This document shows, one piece after another, positions 10,801 to 22,215 of a stretch of 64,000 bases of DNA. A program made the translations under genes and the position numbers. Position 1 is the stretch's first letter. Each line of letters starts with the position of its first letter. Source of the stretch: Mactra quadrangularis (Eukaryota > Mollusca > Bivalvia > Venerida > Mactridae); the NCBI GenBank assembly GCA_025267735.1, contig CM046294.1, forward strand, positions 38,501,570 to 38,565,569, read 5' to 3'. Under the pieces are notes generated by a model. The model worked only from the letters and a program-made list of their open reading frames with translations, ran no database searches and had not been told where the DNA came from.

Positions 10801-13800
10801 AGATAATAATGCAATCTTGCAATTATAGTATACTATGTTTCAGGTTAAGCTTAGAGACGATGTTTTAAAACAAATTTTGAGATAAACAATTGATAGCAGA
10901 TGACTTAGCAGTAAATGTTGATATTGTATTCGTGCATTTGTCCACGCATATAGAACGTCATGTTTGTTTTATACAACAACTGTTAGAGGAAGAAAAATGA
11001 CGTTTTAAATCACAAAACATAGGTGTGCACATCTAACTATTGCATGTAACTTAATACTAGTAAATATCTAAATGAGACAATGGCTTGACTACAAACAGAC
11101 TTTAAAGCACATAGAAAATTGAATGTAACTATTTATATTGCCGAAACGTCTACATACCTTTAAACAGTGGATACCTTCTAATAATGAATACTATAACTAT
11201 AACAATCACAACACAACCAGTAACACCACCAGCAATACCACCGATCAATGCTCCAGGTATAGGTGTAGGATTATCAATGGCTGGAATAAGAAATTGCAAA
11301 TATGTAATACAATAAATGATGCTAATATACAAACATTAACATACTGCGTTTGAAGCTATAAAAACAATTATAACAGCTACATACCAGTGTTTTACATTAT
11401 TACATTTAAGTTGTATGTTGATTTTTTAGAATGTTGTATTGGCCATTTTTTACTCCATTTTTAGGTCATTTGTTATAAATGTATTTACGGGTATATTTAA
11501 ATGAACATTATTTTTTTAGAAGTAATATGTATAGTTATGCAACATCAATTTGTGTACTTTAATTGTATATGCCAGCCTATTTTCGCGTCGGAATTATCAC
11601 AAACAAAGAAACATGCAAACAAACTAGATTCACAGCCAACTATATAAATATGTTTATTTAATTTTATTAAAGTACTTTTAACATAAATTACCCTTTGTTC
11701 TAGTGATTAAGACATTTGACTCAGTCGAATTTCCTTTAACATTAGAAGCATATATGATCACATGATATTGTGTGTTCTCTAGTAAACCAATCAGTGTGAT
11801 GTTCATTGTGGGTAAACCATTATCAGACACATTGAGATAGTTCCACTCTGTATCTGAACTCTTCCTATACTTGATATAAAACGTTTGAGGAGGTCCATTA
11901 TCAAATCCTGGTTCCCATTCTATATGTATAGATGATGTTGTCGTTAGACCTTCAATGTGTCTTAAACTTTTCGGCGAGTCAGGTTTATCTGTTGATAATA
12001 AAGTAATGTATAAATTAATGAGAATATGTTTTTATATCATGAACAATAATTTAATGTGAAATACTGTTTAGTCGCATCATAAATGTCATAATCGCAAATT
12101 TATTTCCTGGTTAATTTTCTACAGTTACGTGTTAGATGCCCTCATGTTCTTAAAAAGTTTGATTATGATCAATGAGGTAAAAGCATTTACCAATGTTTAA
12201 TCTAAGCTACAAGCAGTAAAACCATTGACAAATGTAAACATAGAAATAATGAAATAATCATAAACGTAAATAAACAAGAACAAATGATGTGCTACATCTT
12301 ACCGTACGGTGACAGGGTATAAACTTGTTCAATTTGACCAAAATCATTTTCTACAACCACCTTATATCTTGTAAAATCGTTCATGCCAACGCTATGAATA
12401 GTAAGGTTACACTGTAGGTTTGTTGACTCAATGAAGTACTTATCACGGTCGTCTAGAATAATCCAATTACCATCAACAAGCTGATACCAAGTAAATGTTG
12501 GTGGTGGATAGGCGATAACATTGAATACAATTACCACTGTACTTTTCTTTTCACTTGTAACATTAACATCTATTTCTTTGCCTACTCTCGGTAAACCTAG
12601 ATAGTAAAATGATTCACATACATTATCAAAGCAAATGAATTAGTTGGCTATTCATTGGATCATCAAATGATGAAGGTGAAGGTCGTCTGAGACCATACAC
12701 ACTTTATTTGCTCAGATGTTTTTGGATATTTATTCAAATTAACAACAGAGTTTTGTGAATATTTTTGGATGTGCATGTTCATGAACACTTCAGCTAAGTG
12801 CATCTTTAATTATATTTTTATTTTTTCAATCATGGGTTTAGTTATTCTTAAAAACAATATACAAAATTTTGATAATTTTTATCATAAAAAATCACACCTT
12901 TTACCAAATTCATGTTGTTCATTGAAATATGACCGTGACCAATTATTGGATTTAGGCTTAAATGTTTACAATAATCCTTGTTTATACAAAGTTGATACCG
13001 CTACACTAAGTGTTATTAATTCATTCATTAGCTCCTTACCGATCACAAAGAAAAAATAGATGTGTTGTGAAAAGTTCTGTTAAAACCCCTCAGGGCGTTA
13101 ATAAAAACAACTTAATATACCCTAAAATATGTAACATTGTAAGTCAGATGAGTGAAAATGTAAATTGCTTGACTTTAAACTGTAGATCTGCTGTAAATAA
13201 AAATTTTGTAATAGGTCAATATTTGAGGGAAGAAAACAATAGATTTTGCCTTATTAACAGAAACTTGGTTTTCAGATGATGAAATATATTTAATCGATAC
13301 CTCTTATTTAAACCAAAATGGGTACAGATTAACAGTATCCAATAGACAAAATAAAGTAGGAGGGGGGATAGCTATAGCTTGTTGCATTGCAATTGATATT
13401 AATAAAATTAAGATCGGGAATACAAGAAGCTTTGAATATGGTATATGGAAATTAATTGCCCTTCATTGTATTGGAATTTACAGACCCCCAGCATTAGCCA
13501 CTGTTTCTCAGTTTGTAGAAGACTTCAATCAATTTATTGAAGATTTAATTCCTAACTACTCTAACCTGTTAAGAAAACTTAAGCTTTAAAGATCACATCA
13601 AAACAAAAAGTAGAACTGTCATGTTCAACTGTTTACGTATCAAAAGTATTAAAAAATATTTGGATAAAGAAGCAACGGAAACACTAGTCCTATCTTTGGT
13701 CATGTCCCACATTGATTACTGAAATCTAATCTTGTATGGAATCTCAAAATGTGATCTTAACAAATTTCAGCGAATTCAAAACATGTGTGCCAAACTAGTA

Positions 13801-16800
13801 TTAAGGCTAAACAATCAGACAGTTCAAAGGATGCTTTGTACTCACTTCACTGGTTACCAGTCAAAGCAAGAATCAACTTTAAACTATGTACTTTCATGTA
13901 CAACTGTTTTTCTGGAACTGCACCTGCATACCTGACTGAAATTCTTCAAAAGCCTGAACAAAGCAGACCTGGTCTTAGATCTGCAAAATCCAAAGACCTG
14001 ATATTTTTTATACCAATAAATAAGAAAAAAACATTCAGTGACAGAAGCTTTAGTACAGTTGGTCCCATGCTATGGAATAAGCTACCAGATGATATAAAAT
14101 TATCACCTACTTTGGATGTATTCAAAAAACGATTGAAAACTCATTATTTCTCTACTTTCTATGATCTATTCGAAAACTGGCATGGCTTGTTAATGCCTCA
14201 CCTTACAATTACGGTAAACATACTAAGTGATTGAGTGAGTGCAATATGACATGGGAATGAGGATTGCCTCGCTCTCAGTCATCTTATACCTTGTGTCATT
14301 TGACTGCAATGACAACCTTAATAAATTGTCCCTTTAAAGGTGATGTTTCGATACCTTTGGGGATGTATTAAGGGCCCTTTAAAGGTGATGTTTCGACACC
14401 TTTGGGGAAATGTCTGGTTAACAGTGGCGTTTTGTTACACTGTTCAGGACATGTCCGGTTAACAGTAGCATCATGTTATACTGTTCAGGACAACTGTTTT
14501 CAATATCAAATAGATAGAAATAAATAAGAAATTAGTGATACAAATGTAAAATTAAGTGGAATCATGATCTATGAAGGATGTAGGTCCAAAAATATGAAAT
14601 ATAAAGGCTTTTTTATTTTGTTTTGTGTTATTGTATATACATTATGTTTTTATGGTGGAGGGTTTTTACTTACATGTATTTATTTTTTATAACATTTTTG
14701 TACAACGCCATTGAATATTATGTAATATAGATATAGGCGTTTAACCAAATGAAAAAGTTTAAAGTTTAAACAAAAATGTCAAATATCTATCAATGGATAA
14801 TTGTGAAGTTCACTTTATCATAAAATCTGAATTTAATACAACACGTTTAATCATAATTATCGCAGAGCACCATGTATTATACATGTAGTTTATGCTAGAC
14901 TTACATGCCATGCGCAACTAATTCAATTTAACATTTAAGTACCTATCGTACCTGACCTGATCTATGTCGCTCATCTATTCAGCAAACTGAACATTAAGGA
15001 TTAAAGACAAAATTGAATGGACTGGAAAATATTAGTAAGCTTCAATGAATATATAATAAATCCGGAATAAAGTTACTCACAATTGACGAAAACCTGCACT
15101 GTGTTTTGATCTCCATTTTCATCATTATACATATTTTGTGCAGAACAGAAGTAAGTTCCTGCATCTAAACATCTTGCCTCAACAATGTTGTACTCTATAC
15201 TGTTTGATGTCACAGTATTCAACGTTTTTCTTTCATAGCTCAATGTCATCACAGCTGTAGGATTACCATCAGCATTACATTTAAATCTAGCTGGGTCACT
15301 TTCGTTAACAGTTACTGTCTGAGTCGTAAATCCGGTAATAGTAAATGATGTAATACTTGCTGCATCTGATAGATAAATTAATACAGATGTCATTTAGATT
15401 GTACATGTAAAACGTATTTATCGCTTTGTTACCTATGAAAGGACCATAACAAATCAATACGCGTTAAGTAAAATTTTAATGTGCATTTACTTTACTGTCA
15501 GTTTTAATTATGAACATGCTTATTGAAATAAGGTCGTATGATCATAAATACAAACCTAGTTGTGATGAAATGTTAACTAAAGTTATGTATTAAACGATAT
15601 ACTTACATTGCACATCAAGATGGAAACTTTGATTATGTTGACCAATGTACGATGTACTATCTTCACTTTGTATCATGATATTAGATGCTGAACAAGTATA
15701 TATCCCACTATCACTGTTTTTAAGAGACTCAATGTTTAATGTTGCAGTAGTCCATTCTCTATTGTCACTATCTTGTGTCCATTTAATTGACGTGGTCTCA
15801 GGCATTCCTATTGAGAAGTTACACACCACGTTTAGCCGTGACCCAATTTTTTTTGAAATATCAGTTAAAGGCAATACTTCAGGTGGATCTGCAATGTCAA
15901 AATTATTCAAACCAATTTTATCAACAAAGCAGTGTTCATCAATTGAGGTTATGTATTTAACTAGTTATTTAATTACATAATCACAGCTTACATGTTCCTT
16001 CTTTAGACTATTTCGACACCAATTATAACCTTTCCTAACCGTCCTTCTCACATCAATGTCTAATTACGAGAATATGTTGCCCTTTACATTACACTTACGA
16101 AACATAAGTTAATCAAAAACATAACTATGCTATCTTATATCAACAATATCAAAACTAGAGGAATGTTAATAAAATAACTTACATAATACAACAACATTCA
16201 CGACATTACTGTTAATACCAGCAACCGGTCCACCGCCAGATGGATGCATTGTGTTATGTACACTACAATTATATTCTCCAGCGCCCAACTTATCTATATT
16301 AATTAGTTGAAGTGATTGTTTATATTCAGCACCAGCTATTGTAGGTCCTGTCCATGTATATCCATCTGGTGATGGATTACTTTCTGATGTACACTCTATA
16401 CTCCTGGTATTACCTTCTATAAATGAAATATTTCCATCAACACTTTTACCATTTACTCTAAACTCTGGTTTTGATGGTGGATCTGTAATTGTATTGTTAC
16501 AATCAATTTGCTATCAATCATGTTCAATTTATGATACGTTCCTTAAAGGGGTTTTTGTTATACCTTTATAAATTATCATAATCATTATATATTTCATAGA
16601 CAAAACTCTCTTAGAATATCAATAATTGTCGTGCGTATTTTATATGAATTGTTAAATGATAAATGTCTTTTATTGATAAACACATTAATATAACCGTTTT
16701 TAATTGGGAAATTACAACTCATTACAAATAACCGATTTTAAAAGTCAAATTTCAAAAATATCGAGTTTTAAAGAGTCTCGAAAAGTAAAATCGTTCTATT

Positions 16801-19800
16801 AAATACTATTTTGTGATAATTAATTAAAACCTGCCTCGTACTGTTTTCCATTATCAATTGAAAACTTACATAAAACAACCAAGGAAACCTTTGTTGTTGT
16901 ATCATTAAACCCTGTTTGTTGAGACGTACATGTACAGTTTTCTTCATGACTTCTTGATGGTGTCCATGTTATCGTTGTAGTGACATTTCCATTAGAGTTG
17001 ATAGTTGTTTGATTAGTTGGTGAGATATTAATACAACTCCACGATAATGTTGGTGTAGGATTTCCACCTCTTGTAGTACAAGATAACGTCCCTGGAGTAT
17101 TTTCTATCACACGATATTTATTACCTTGAAGTATGTACAGATTTTCCGCCTTGTCTGAAATACGTAAAATCGATTTCAATCTAAAATCAGTATTATTAGT
17201 TTACAATTATAAGCATGGGAAAAATATTTACAGTAGATGTATTATGGTAAATTCCTATGCAATTTGAAAACGATATTTACTACGAATATTTATACTATTG
17301 AACACTAAATCGCTGATTAATGAAACTCATCAATGCCATGGTCAGTTTATGTTCTATTTAATCCATAAGATATGGAAATGATACATAATTCTTGTAGATG
17401 TGTTTAAAGCTCACAGATCTTACTTTTAAACTTCAAACTAGTTGTAATAAGCATATGATTTACCATCATGATATTTTACTTGCATTATGTTATTCAGCTG
17501 TAATGTAATAGCTATCCAAACATCCTACTTCGTACTTACATAGGACATTTAGTAAAATCTTCTTGTTGGTCCGCACCGGACTCTTATTGACATTGTTCTT
17601 TGCAGTACAGTATATCTTTGTATCATTGTCTTGTCGCGTGGGAACAAAACGTAGTATACTTGTTGTTATACTTAAATCATTGTAATCAGTCATTGAAGCA
17701 ACGTTGTTTGTTATCTGGGTTATATCGTTATTGCTCCTATTTGGATGTCTATACCAATATACAGAGGCAGCAGGTCTTGCTGTTGATGCTGTACATGTTA
17801 ACTTTACCACTGTGTTTTCTTTGACCTCAACCGAATACTTAGATGATGTAATTGTCACTGATGTTACTGGAGCTGAAATACGTCACAAGTATCAATATCT
17901 CTTTGTGTCAATCGAATCATATAACTGCACAACTTAGATAATATTTTCAAAATTAAAATCAATAACATGTCTTAACTGGAAGTTTATTAATTAAAATTAC
18001 TGTTAACAGTCTAAAGTGGATGTTTGTGGTTTCCTGTATATGTATTAAATCGAAAGAAATCGGCATTATACATGGACACCCTTTCGTGGATTCACGATGA
18101 ACACTAACTCTGCTCCGATAGAGCTTTGTGTTATTTCTATAGCGGAGCACATTTAACTATGATTATGAATACAAGCATTAACTTTGCTCCGGCATAGTTC
18201 TATAATTTGCTCCGGCGGAGTCCTATTACTTTTGCCCGGCAGAGCCTACTTTAATCCATGCTTCGGCGGAGTTCAGGGTACTATATAAAATTCGGTTTTT
18301 TTTGTAACCAGTGGTAAGATTTCTGTAGTTTATTGTGTTGTTAACATATGCGTTGCACTATTCGGAATATTCACAAAGTATGAAATTAAAATTAGATAAA
18401 AGTAAAATTTTCGTTTGTCTTCAATTAAATATCCGATGTGGTGGATTTGTTTGAATTTTACAATTTAAAGAAGTTTGCTACACATCTTAGACATGGACAT
18501 GCCCATCAAACTGCAATACAGTCAATTTTGTCGGCCCTAAATACTACATTGTGAACGTCATTCATATATAACAAATTACGCCAACACATGAAATTTATTA
18601 TGTCCAATTATTTGTCGAATATAAACTTCATTTTATGTTATGTTCTTTCATCCACAGCAGATCTTAATATGAATATTATTTTTATCATTTATCTTCTTGT
18701 GAATTTGTTAATGACGTTGATGTAATGTTTTCTAACATTTCCGTCTATCTAATTATATCGATGCTAAAAATGTACTTATCGTAATCATGTTATAATTATT
18801 ACCTACCTTTTACTTTAATCATCCAGTTTGATCCTGTCTGATTTACTGGTGTACACAAATACATGTCGTTATGTTCACTTCTTTGTACATTTAATATTGT
18901 AACTTGATATACTGTATTGTTACATGTGTATATATATTTACTTGTGTCATTTAGAAATGATGTATTAGGTGAAGTAGTACATCGTCTATTCTGTACACCC
19001 ATAGCTGCTGTTTTGGATCCAAAATTAACATTCCAGTTGACATATGCCACATCATATTCTAATCTACATATAAACGTTACATTATCTCCTTCAGTTACTT
19101 CTTGAACATTAAATATGATAGGTGGTCTACAAAATGTACATGGACTGCCTGTATTTAAATAAAAATTATGTACTTAAAAAGTTAATAATATACGCACACA
19201 GATATTAAAAAAAATGATTTTAGGTATTCATAACTGCCATTTTGAAAAAACAACCAGACACGCTCAAGCTTTCACTTCTTATATTTAGTACGGGGGCCAG
19301 AGGGGTCCACCGTGCAACCCCTCTAGACTTTTTGCCACCTATGCTAAATTGTTCCTTAGGGTCCACTTAAGCAGAATCTGCGTTGTTCTCAAAAATAAAC
19401 TCTTGCGCACAACCTGAAATGTCACAGTTTCCATAGCAAGCCCTTGTTTTTTTTCGAAATTATCCATGTTTGTAAAATCATTCATAACTTAACAAACATT
19501 ACGCTAAAATAATATAATTAGTGTCAATTCAAAGCTGAGACACTGACCTTTAGAAATATGTGTAAAAATATCCGCTAAAATACAGTTTAATTATTGAAAT
19601 TAGCCGAATAAACATAAAGAATGCAGAAAAATATCATTTTTTTCAATTCCATGCATATCTTTTTTTGGAGAAATAATACAATTATGTTTTACAAAATATT
19701 TCAGGAAGGTCTATTCTATCATATTTAAAATTCTTTCTATGACAGTAGTACTATTTATGTATGTGAACATCGTTTCCATACCAACCGCTATTTTCAAGTA

Positions 19801-21810
19801 AGACATACTTTTTGGTGATTAAAATTGATTTTTGTGCTTAGATGTAACGGTAGGATTGCAATATTGATATTGAATGATATCTGAGACTCATGTCAATAAT
19901 ATTATTGTTGTTATCAATAAATTCAGTATCGAAACCTTCATAAATATTGTTAAGAAATCTTAATCAAAGCACCGAAAGCACTGATTTTTTTTCGGTTTGA
20001 CAGTATTAAGGTGGTTCACGTATTTAGAACGTTTGAAGACGATGGTTATTGTGCATTCGTGGTCTGTTGAATAAAGAAATAATATAAAAAAGATTAAACA
20101 TATTTTGTTGTTTTGTTTTTGCTTTTTCTAAAATAGAATTATGCAGGGATATGATTTTGTAATTTAGATTTAACGTTGTACATGTGTATCATTACATTTA
20201 AAAGGTTTTATGCGGCGGCAGACTTATTTAACCAACTTTCCCGGAATTGTTTCTTTATTATTAATCGGTTTAACGTCTTATCCTCACATATTAAATGCAT
20301 AGAACTGTCAAAACGTATATTTTTATTTACTTAATGACAGTTAAAGTAAAATAAAAGAATGACCAACTTATATAACAATGTGTCGTAAAACCAAAACCAA
20401 TTTTTACGTAATATTTGTTCATTAGTTTACATCGACCAACTTGTTAAGCAAGTTTTCATATGTATAAAGAGTGGAATATATAAAGAAAAACACACGTAAA
20501 CAGTTATTTTTTTGAATTTATTAGTCTTTGATGTAATAATACATGTAAGTTTTTGCTGCTGAATATCACACATGCATGTAGAAGACTAATACATTCTTTA
20601 TGTGAATATATTAATTTACATTTTTTTAAATTTTACATTAGCATTCCACAATATTATATTAAGAAATTAGAAAGTGTGGGTAATAACTTGTGTTTGAAAT
20701 AGTTTTAACATCAATATTTATAATTCACTTATGTTTGTGTGGCTTTAAATAAAAACTATTTTATAATACACATTAATTCCGTTTACGTATCACAAGTATA
20801 TGACATGTGATTTTCCTTTGATTTCCAAACAAATCGAGTAGATATAAAAAATATAAAGGGTAACAGCCGGGTTAAGTAGAATTGTGACTATGTGACACAC
20901 AACCAATTCTAATACTCTGATAGCACTTTATTTCATCATATGTTATATTAATTTGATATAGCCATAGCCATCTGTGATTATATGAAATCCATCCTAATCA
21001 ACAATTCACTTTGCCAAAGCCATTATCACTCTGGGAACTTGACAAAGTTATGCCTCGCATAAAACACGACTATGACGATATGTAGGGACAAGTGTATAGA
21101 TTCCCCTTACAATAACTAGAATATAGACTATATACAAAATTCATCTCATTAAATGATAAAGTCTTTTCAAGTAGATAACTTATTTACCTGAGATTTTTCT
21201 AATGATCCATGTAGATCCTGGTCCATCGAGTTGTACTGTGTCTCTACAAGCTATTATGGAGTTTATTAAGTGCCCATCATTATTTAGATGTACGGTTACT
21301 TGAAACATCGTACCATTGCACGTAAAAGAAAATCTTCTTTCAGTAAGAAAAGAATCAGATGGTGACGCTGTACATTGTCCATTCTGATAACTCATCAATG
21401 ATGTTCCTGTAGGTCCCGCTAAATATGTCCATCTTGTTAAATTAGTTGATGACTTATAAAGACAATCTAAATTAAAAGATCCAGTTCCGTTCATCTCAAC
21501 AACATTTAAAACCATTGTTGACGACTGACATAATTGCCAACATACTGAAATAAATAAAACGTGTTAAGAGACAACAGATAAAAGCTTGATTTATTAGATA
21601 CAAATTAATTATTTGGGATCATTAAGAAGGTACAATCAAATTGAAATTGTAACCAAGTTTTCATAATAACAATGAAATGTGACAAATGAAGCATTATGTT
21701 TTATCTTTGTTAGTGTTTAACTTAAACCAAAAATAACGAAATATAACATTTACCTATATAAATCACTTACCATGTATAAGTACTATGTCTGACCAAAAAG
21801 CAATATGCAT
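7683..21810 (-). CDS. IgSF-1: transmembrane Ig/FN3 receptor with ITIM and ITSM-like tail
   Basis: A 17-exon gene encoding 1161 aa, rebuilt from splice sites. Exons, 5' to 3': 21771-21810, 21188-21544, 18807-19148, 17540-17872, 16870-17154, 16183-16482, 15607-15888, 15081-15365, 12303-12596, 11692-11988, 11158-11280, 10199-10229, 9590-9621, 8968-9135, 8658-8708, 8140-8234, 7683-7853. All junctions are GT-AG, and one Ig domain per phase-1 exon is typical of animal IgSF genes. Order: signal peptide (about 1-25), eight Ig-like domains (14-839), FN3 (840-938), transmembrane helix (about 948-972), tail (980-1161). Tail tyrosines: Y1008 (NPMY), Y1029, Y1047, Y1077 (YENV), Y1116 (LIYADL, ITIM), Y1140 (TPYDLV, ITSM-like). 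Expected role, by family: cell-surface recognition with phosphotyrosine signalling through SH2 proteins. The 8 Ig + FN3 layout also resembles nephrin, so adhesion is the main alternative. No stop or frameshift was found. Confidence 0.88.
8140..10229 (-). CDS. IgSF-1 exons 12-16: proximal cytoplasmic tail
   Basis: Exons 10199-10229, 9590-9621, 8968-9135, 8658-8708 and 8140-8234 (residues 980-1105). They encode a short linker, an acidic SDDSDDED stretch, an NPMY motif (PTB-type NPxY), a Ser/Thr-rich region with DIYSKPV and DIYSVV, a Lys/Gly-rich 17-residue exon, then DVYENV (YxN, Grb2-SH2 type) and the proline-rich PPKPPAKQPK (SH3-ligand type). A SINE lies in the intron between exons 12 and 13 in both genes. 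Confidence 0.85.
9830..10135 (-). mobile_element. tRNA-derived SINE in IgSF-1 tail intron
   Basis: Runs on the minus strand. The head near 10120 carries a pol III B-box-like GGTTGGATTCCC. The body is about 300 nt, and the 3' tail reads GTCGCTACGGCATTAAACCCAAC. A copy sits at the same intron position in IgSF-2 (39222-39525), so the insertion predates the duplication or was carried by gene conversion. Confidence 0.75.
11158..11280 (-). CDS. IgSF-1 exon 11: transmembrane helix
   Basis: Residues 939-979. A single helix with a glycine zipper (GALIGGIAGG) then a Val/Ile run, a positive stop-transfer (RR) and YPLF, a YxxPhi-type sorting motif just inside the membrane. It differs from IgSF-2 at three residues by my reading. 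Confidence 0.9.
11692..11988 (-). CDS. IgSF-1 exon 10: fibronectin type III domain
   Basis: Residues 840-938. FN3 hallmarks: Pro-rich A strand (KPDSPKSL), SIHIEWEPGFDNG, FYIKYRKS, and the LLENTQYHVIIYASN G-strand block ending in STES. A membrane-proximal single FN3 is also the plan of nephrin-type proteins. Confidence 0.9.
12303..12596 (-). CDS. IgSF-1 exon 9: Ig-like domain D8 lacking the core disulfide
   Basis: Residues 742-839. The fold signature is kept (FTWYQ, LTIHSVGMNDFTRYKVVVEN), but both disulfide cysteines are replaced (VIVFN and YKVVV). The same loss occurs in IgSF-2 exon 11, so it is ancestral. Confidence 0.85.
12640..14830 (+). mobile_element. Internally deleted non-LTR retrotransposon in IgSF-1 intron 8
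   Basis: Antisense to the host gene. Reading frames, split by frameshifts, give an ORF start region (12830-13070), an APE-type endonuclease part (about 13140-13585; LTETW, GGGIAI, YRPP), then directly the post-RT C-terminal region of CR1/L2-like elements (13585-14235; HWLPVKARI, LWNKLPDDI). The reverse-transcriptase palm is missing. The 3' region has imperfect tandem repeats (14325-14400 and 14410-14490). The matching IgSF-2 intron (45497-45861) is only 365 bp and lacks it. Confidence 0.82.
15081..15365 (-). CDS. IgSF-1 exon 8: Ig domain D7
   Basis: Residues 647-741. Cysteines at FKCNADGNP and TYFCSAQN. The core Trp is replaced (MTLSY), and an extra Cys sits in EARCLDAG. It matches IgSF-2 45862-46146. 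Donor GTGAGT. The following intron is 2.5 kb because of a retrotransposon fragment. Confidence 0.86.
15607..15888 (-). CDS. IgSF-1 exon 7: Ig domain D6
   Basis: Residues 553-646. Canonical core NVVCNF, IKWTQ and GIYTCSASN, followed by a well kept YIGQHNQSFHLDVQC end. It is orthologous to IgSF-2 exon 9 (46805-47086), same length. Confidence 0.88.
16183..16482 (-). CDS. IgSF-1 exon 6: Ig domain D5
   Basis: Residues 453-552. The frame is fully open but contains no early ATG. It starts with the PPSKPEF linker; core ECTSESNP, YTWTG, GEYNCSVHN. It matches IgSF-2 48722-49030. Downstream, IgSF-2 has two more Ig exons that are missing here. Confidence 0.88.
16870..17154 (-). CDS. IgSF-1 exon 5: Ig domain D4
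   Basis: Residues 358-452. The core is GTLSCTTRGGNP...LSWSC and NCTCTSQQ, with extra cysteines beside the core pair (SWSC, CTC). Several N-x-T/S glycosylation sites. It matches IgSF-2 49792-50073. Confidence 0.88.
17540..17872 (-). CDS. IgSF-1 exon 4: Ig domain D3
   Basis: Residues 247-357. Canonical Ig core: VKLTC, VYWY and TKIYCTAKN supply the disulfide cysteines and the core Trp. Linker LNVLC at the exon end. It matches IgSF-2 50425-50757, which has the same length. Confidence 0.88.
18100..18275. repeat. Short GC-rich direct repeats in IgSF-1 intron 3
   Basis: About six imperfect copies of TTTGCTCCGGCGGAG, spaced 20-35 bp and including one inverted copy, stand out in a very AT-rich intron. 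No counterpart was noticed in IgSF-2. Confidence 0.5.
18807..19148 (-). CDS. IgSF-1 exon 3: Ig-like domain D2
   Basis: Residues 133-246. The pattern is VTFICR...VNW...GVQNRRCTT...YIYTCNNTVYQVTIL...MYLCT...GSNWMIKVKG, with the same four-cysteine plan as D1. Extra cysteines precede the domain (PCTFC). Phase-1 borders; donor GTAGGT. Confidence 0.82.
19160..21120. other. Expanded IgSF-1 intron 2
   Basis: Non-coding. The matching IgSF-2 intron (51799-52188) is 390 bp, so about 1.6 kb was gained here or lost there. A short GC-richer stretch at 19285-19340 looks like part of a dispersed repeat, but I cannot name it. No ORF of interest. Confidence 0.5.
21188..21544 (-). CDS. IgSF-1 exon 2: signal peptide end and Ig-like domain D1
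   Basis: Residues 14-132. An unusual Ig-like domain with four cysteines and the pattern LTRW...SYQNGQCT...DSFL...FTCN...IACRD...GSTWII. It is clearly related to D2, so the two arose by internal duplication. It is among the most diverged domains between the two genes. Confidence 0.8.
21771..21810 (-). CDS. IgSF-1 exon 1: start codon and signal peptide
   Basis: ATG at 21810, chosen because it directly precedes a hydrophobic leader, ends at a GTAAGT donor in phase 1 and matches IgSF-2 exon 1 by position. The leader runs into exon 2 (VCWQLCQ-SS) with cleavage predicted around residues 22-25. An acceptor-like CCTTTCAG just upstream (about 21830-21837) suggests a separate 5'UTR exon. Confidence 0.75.
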
Positions 21811-21968
21811 CTTTCTAATAAGTTTATCTGAAAGGACATAATATGATGTGTATTATATTAAAACAATGTTAAGAATGTGTGTATATCAAAAAGTAAAGGA
21901 ATCATTGAAATATATACGTGCACATTAACATGTTATTAACCGTTTATTAGTATGTGTATAGTAAAATG

Positions 21969-22215
21969 TGTAACTCTAAAATAGCTTGCACTTACTATTT
22001 AGAGCTGTGGAGATCTAAAGTTCAAGACGTACGTCCGTTCAGTATGAGTATCCAAAGCCAAGAGAGTGAAGAGCAAGTTCTGTGGGTGGGAAATAGACAG
22101 AGCTTGCTTCTGATTGGTGGTGCAGCTCACGTGACAAGATTCTGCCTTCTGATTGGCTGGCTGCACCGCTGGTTGCCGCTAGGCGAGCACCTGAACTATT
22201 CAGGTTTTCACTACA
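21969..22215 (-). mobile_element. Probable 3' LTR of a Ty3-type retrotransposon
   Basis: Read on the minus strand, a purine-rich tract (GGACGGGGAAGAG, 22216-22230) is followed by TGTAGTG and the segment closes with GAGTTACA: TG...CA ends with a short TGTA/TACA inverted repeat, 247 bp. It contains two CCAAT boxes and a CACGTG E-box. It lies downstream of integrase remnants in the same orientation. No second LTR was recognised, so the borders are inferred. Confidence 0.6.
21984..22180 (-). promoter_or_regulatory. Candidate LTR-derived promoter and 5'UTR exon of IgSF-1
   Basis: On the minus strand, CCAATCAG (twice) and CACGTG lie 100-190 bp upstream of a consensus donor, GTAAGTG, near 21990. 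This faces the acceptor CCTTTCAG at about 21830, some 20 nt before the IgSF-1 ATG. The LTR could therefore start transcripts spliced into IgSF-1. Sequence logic only. Confidence 0.4.
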
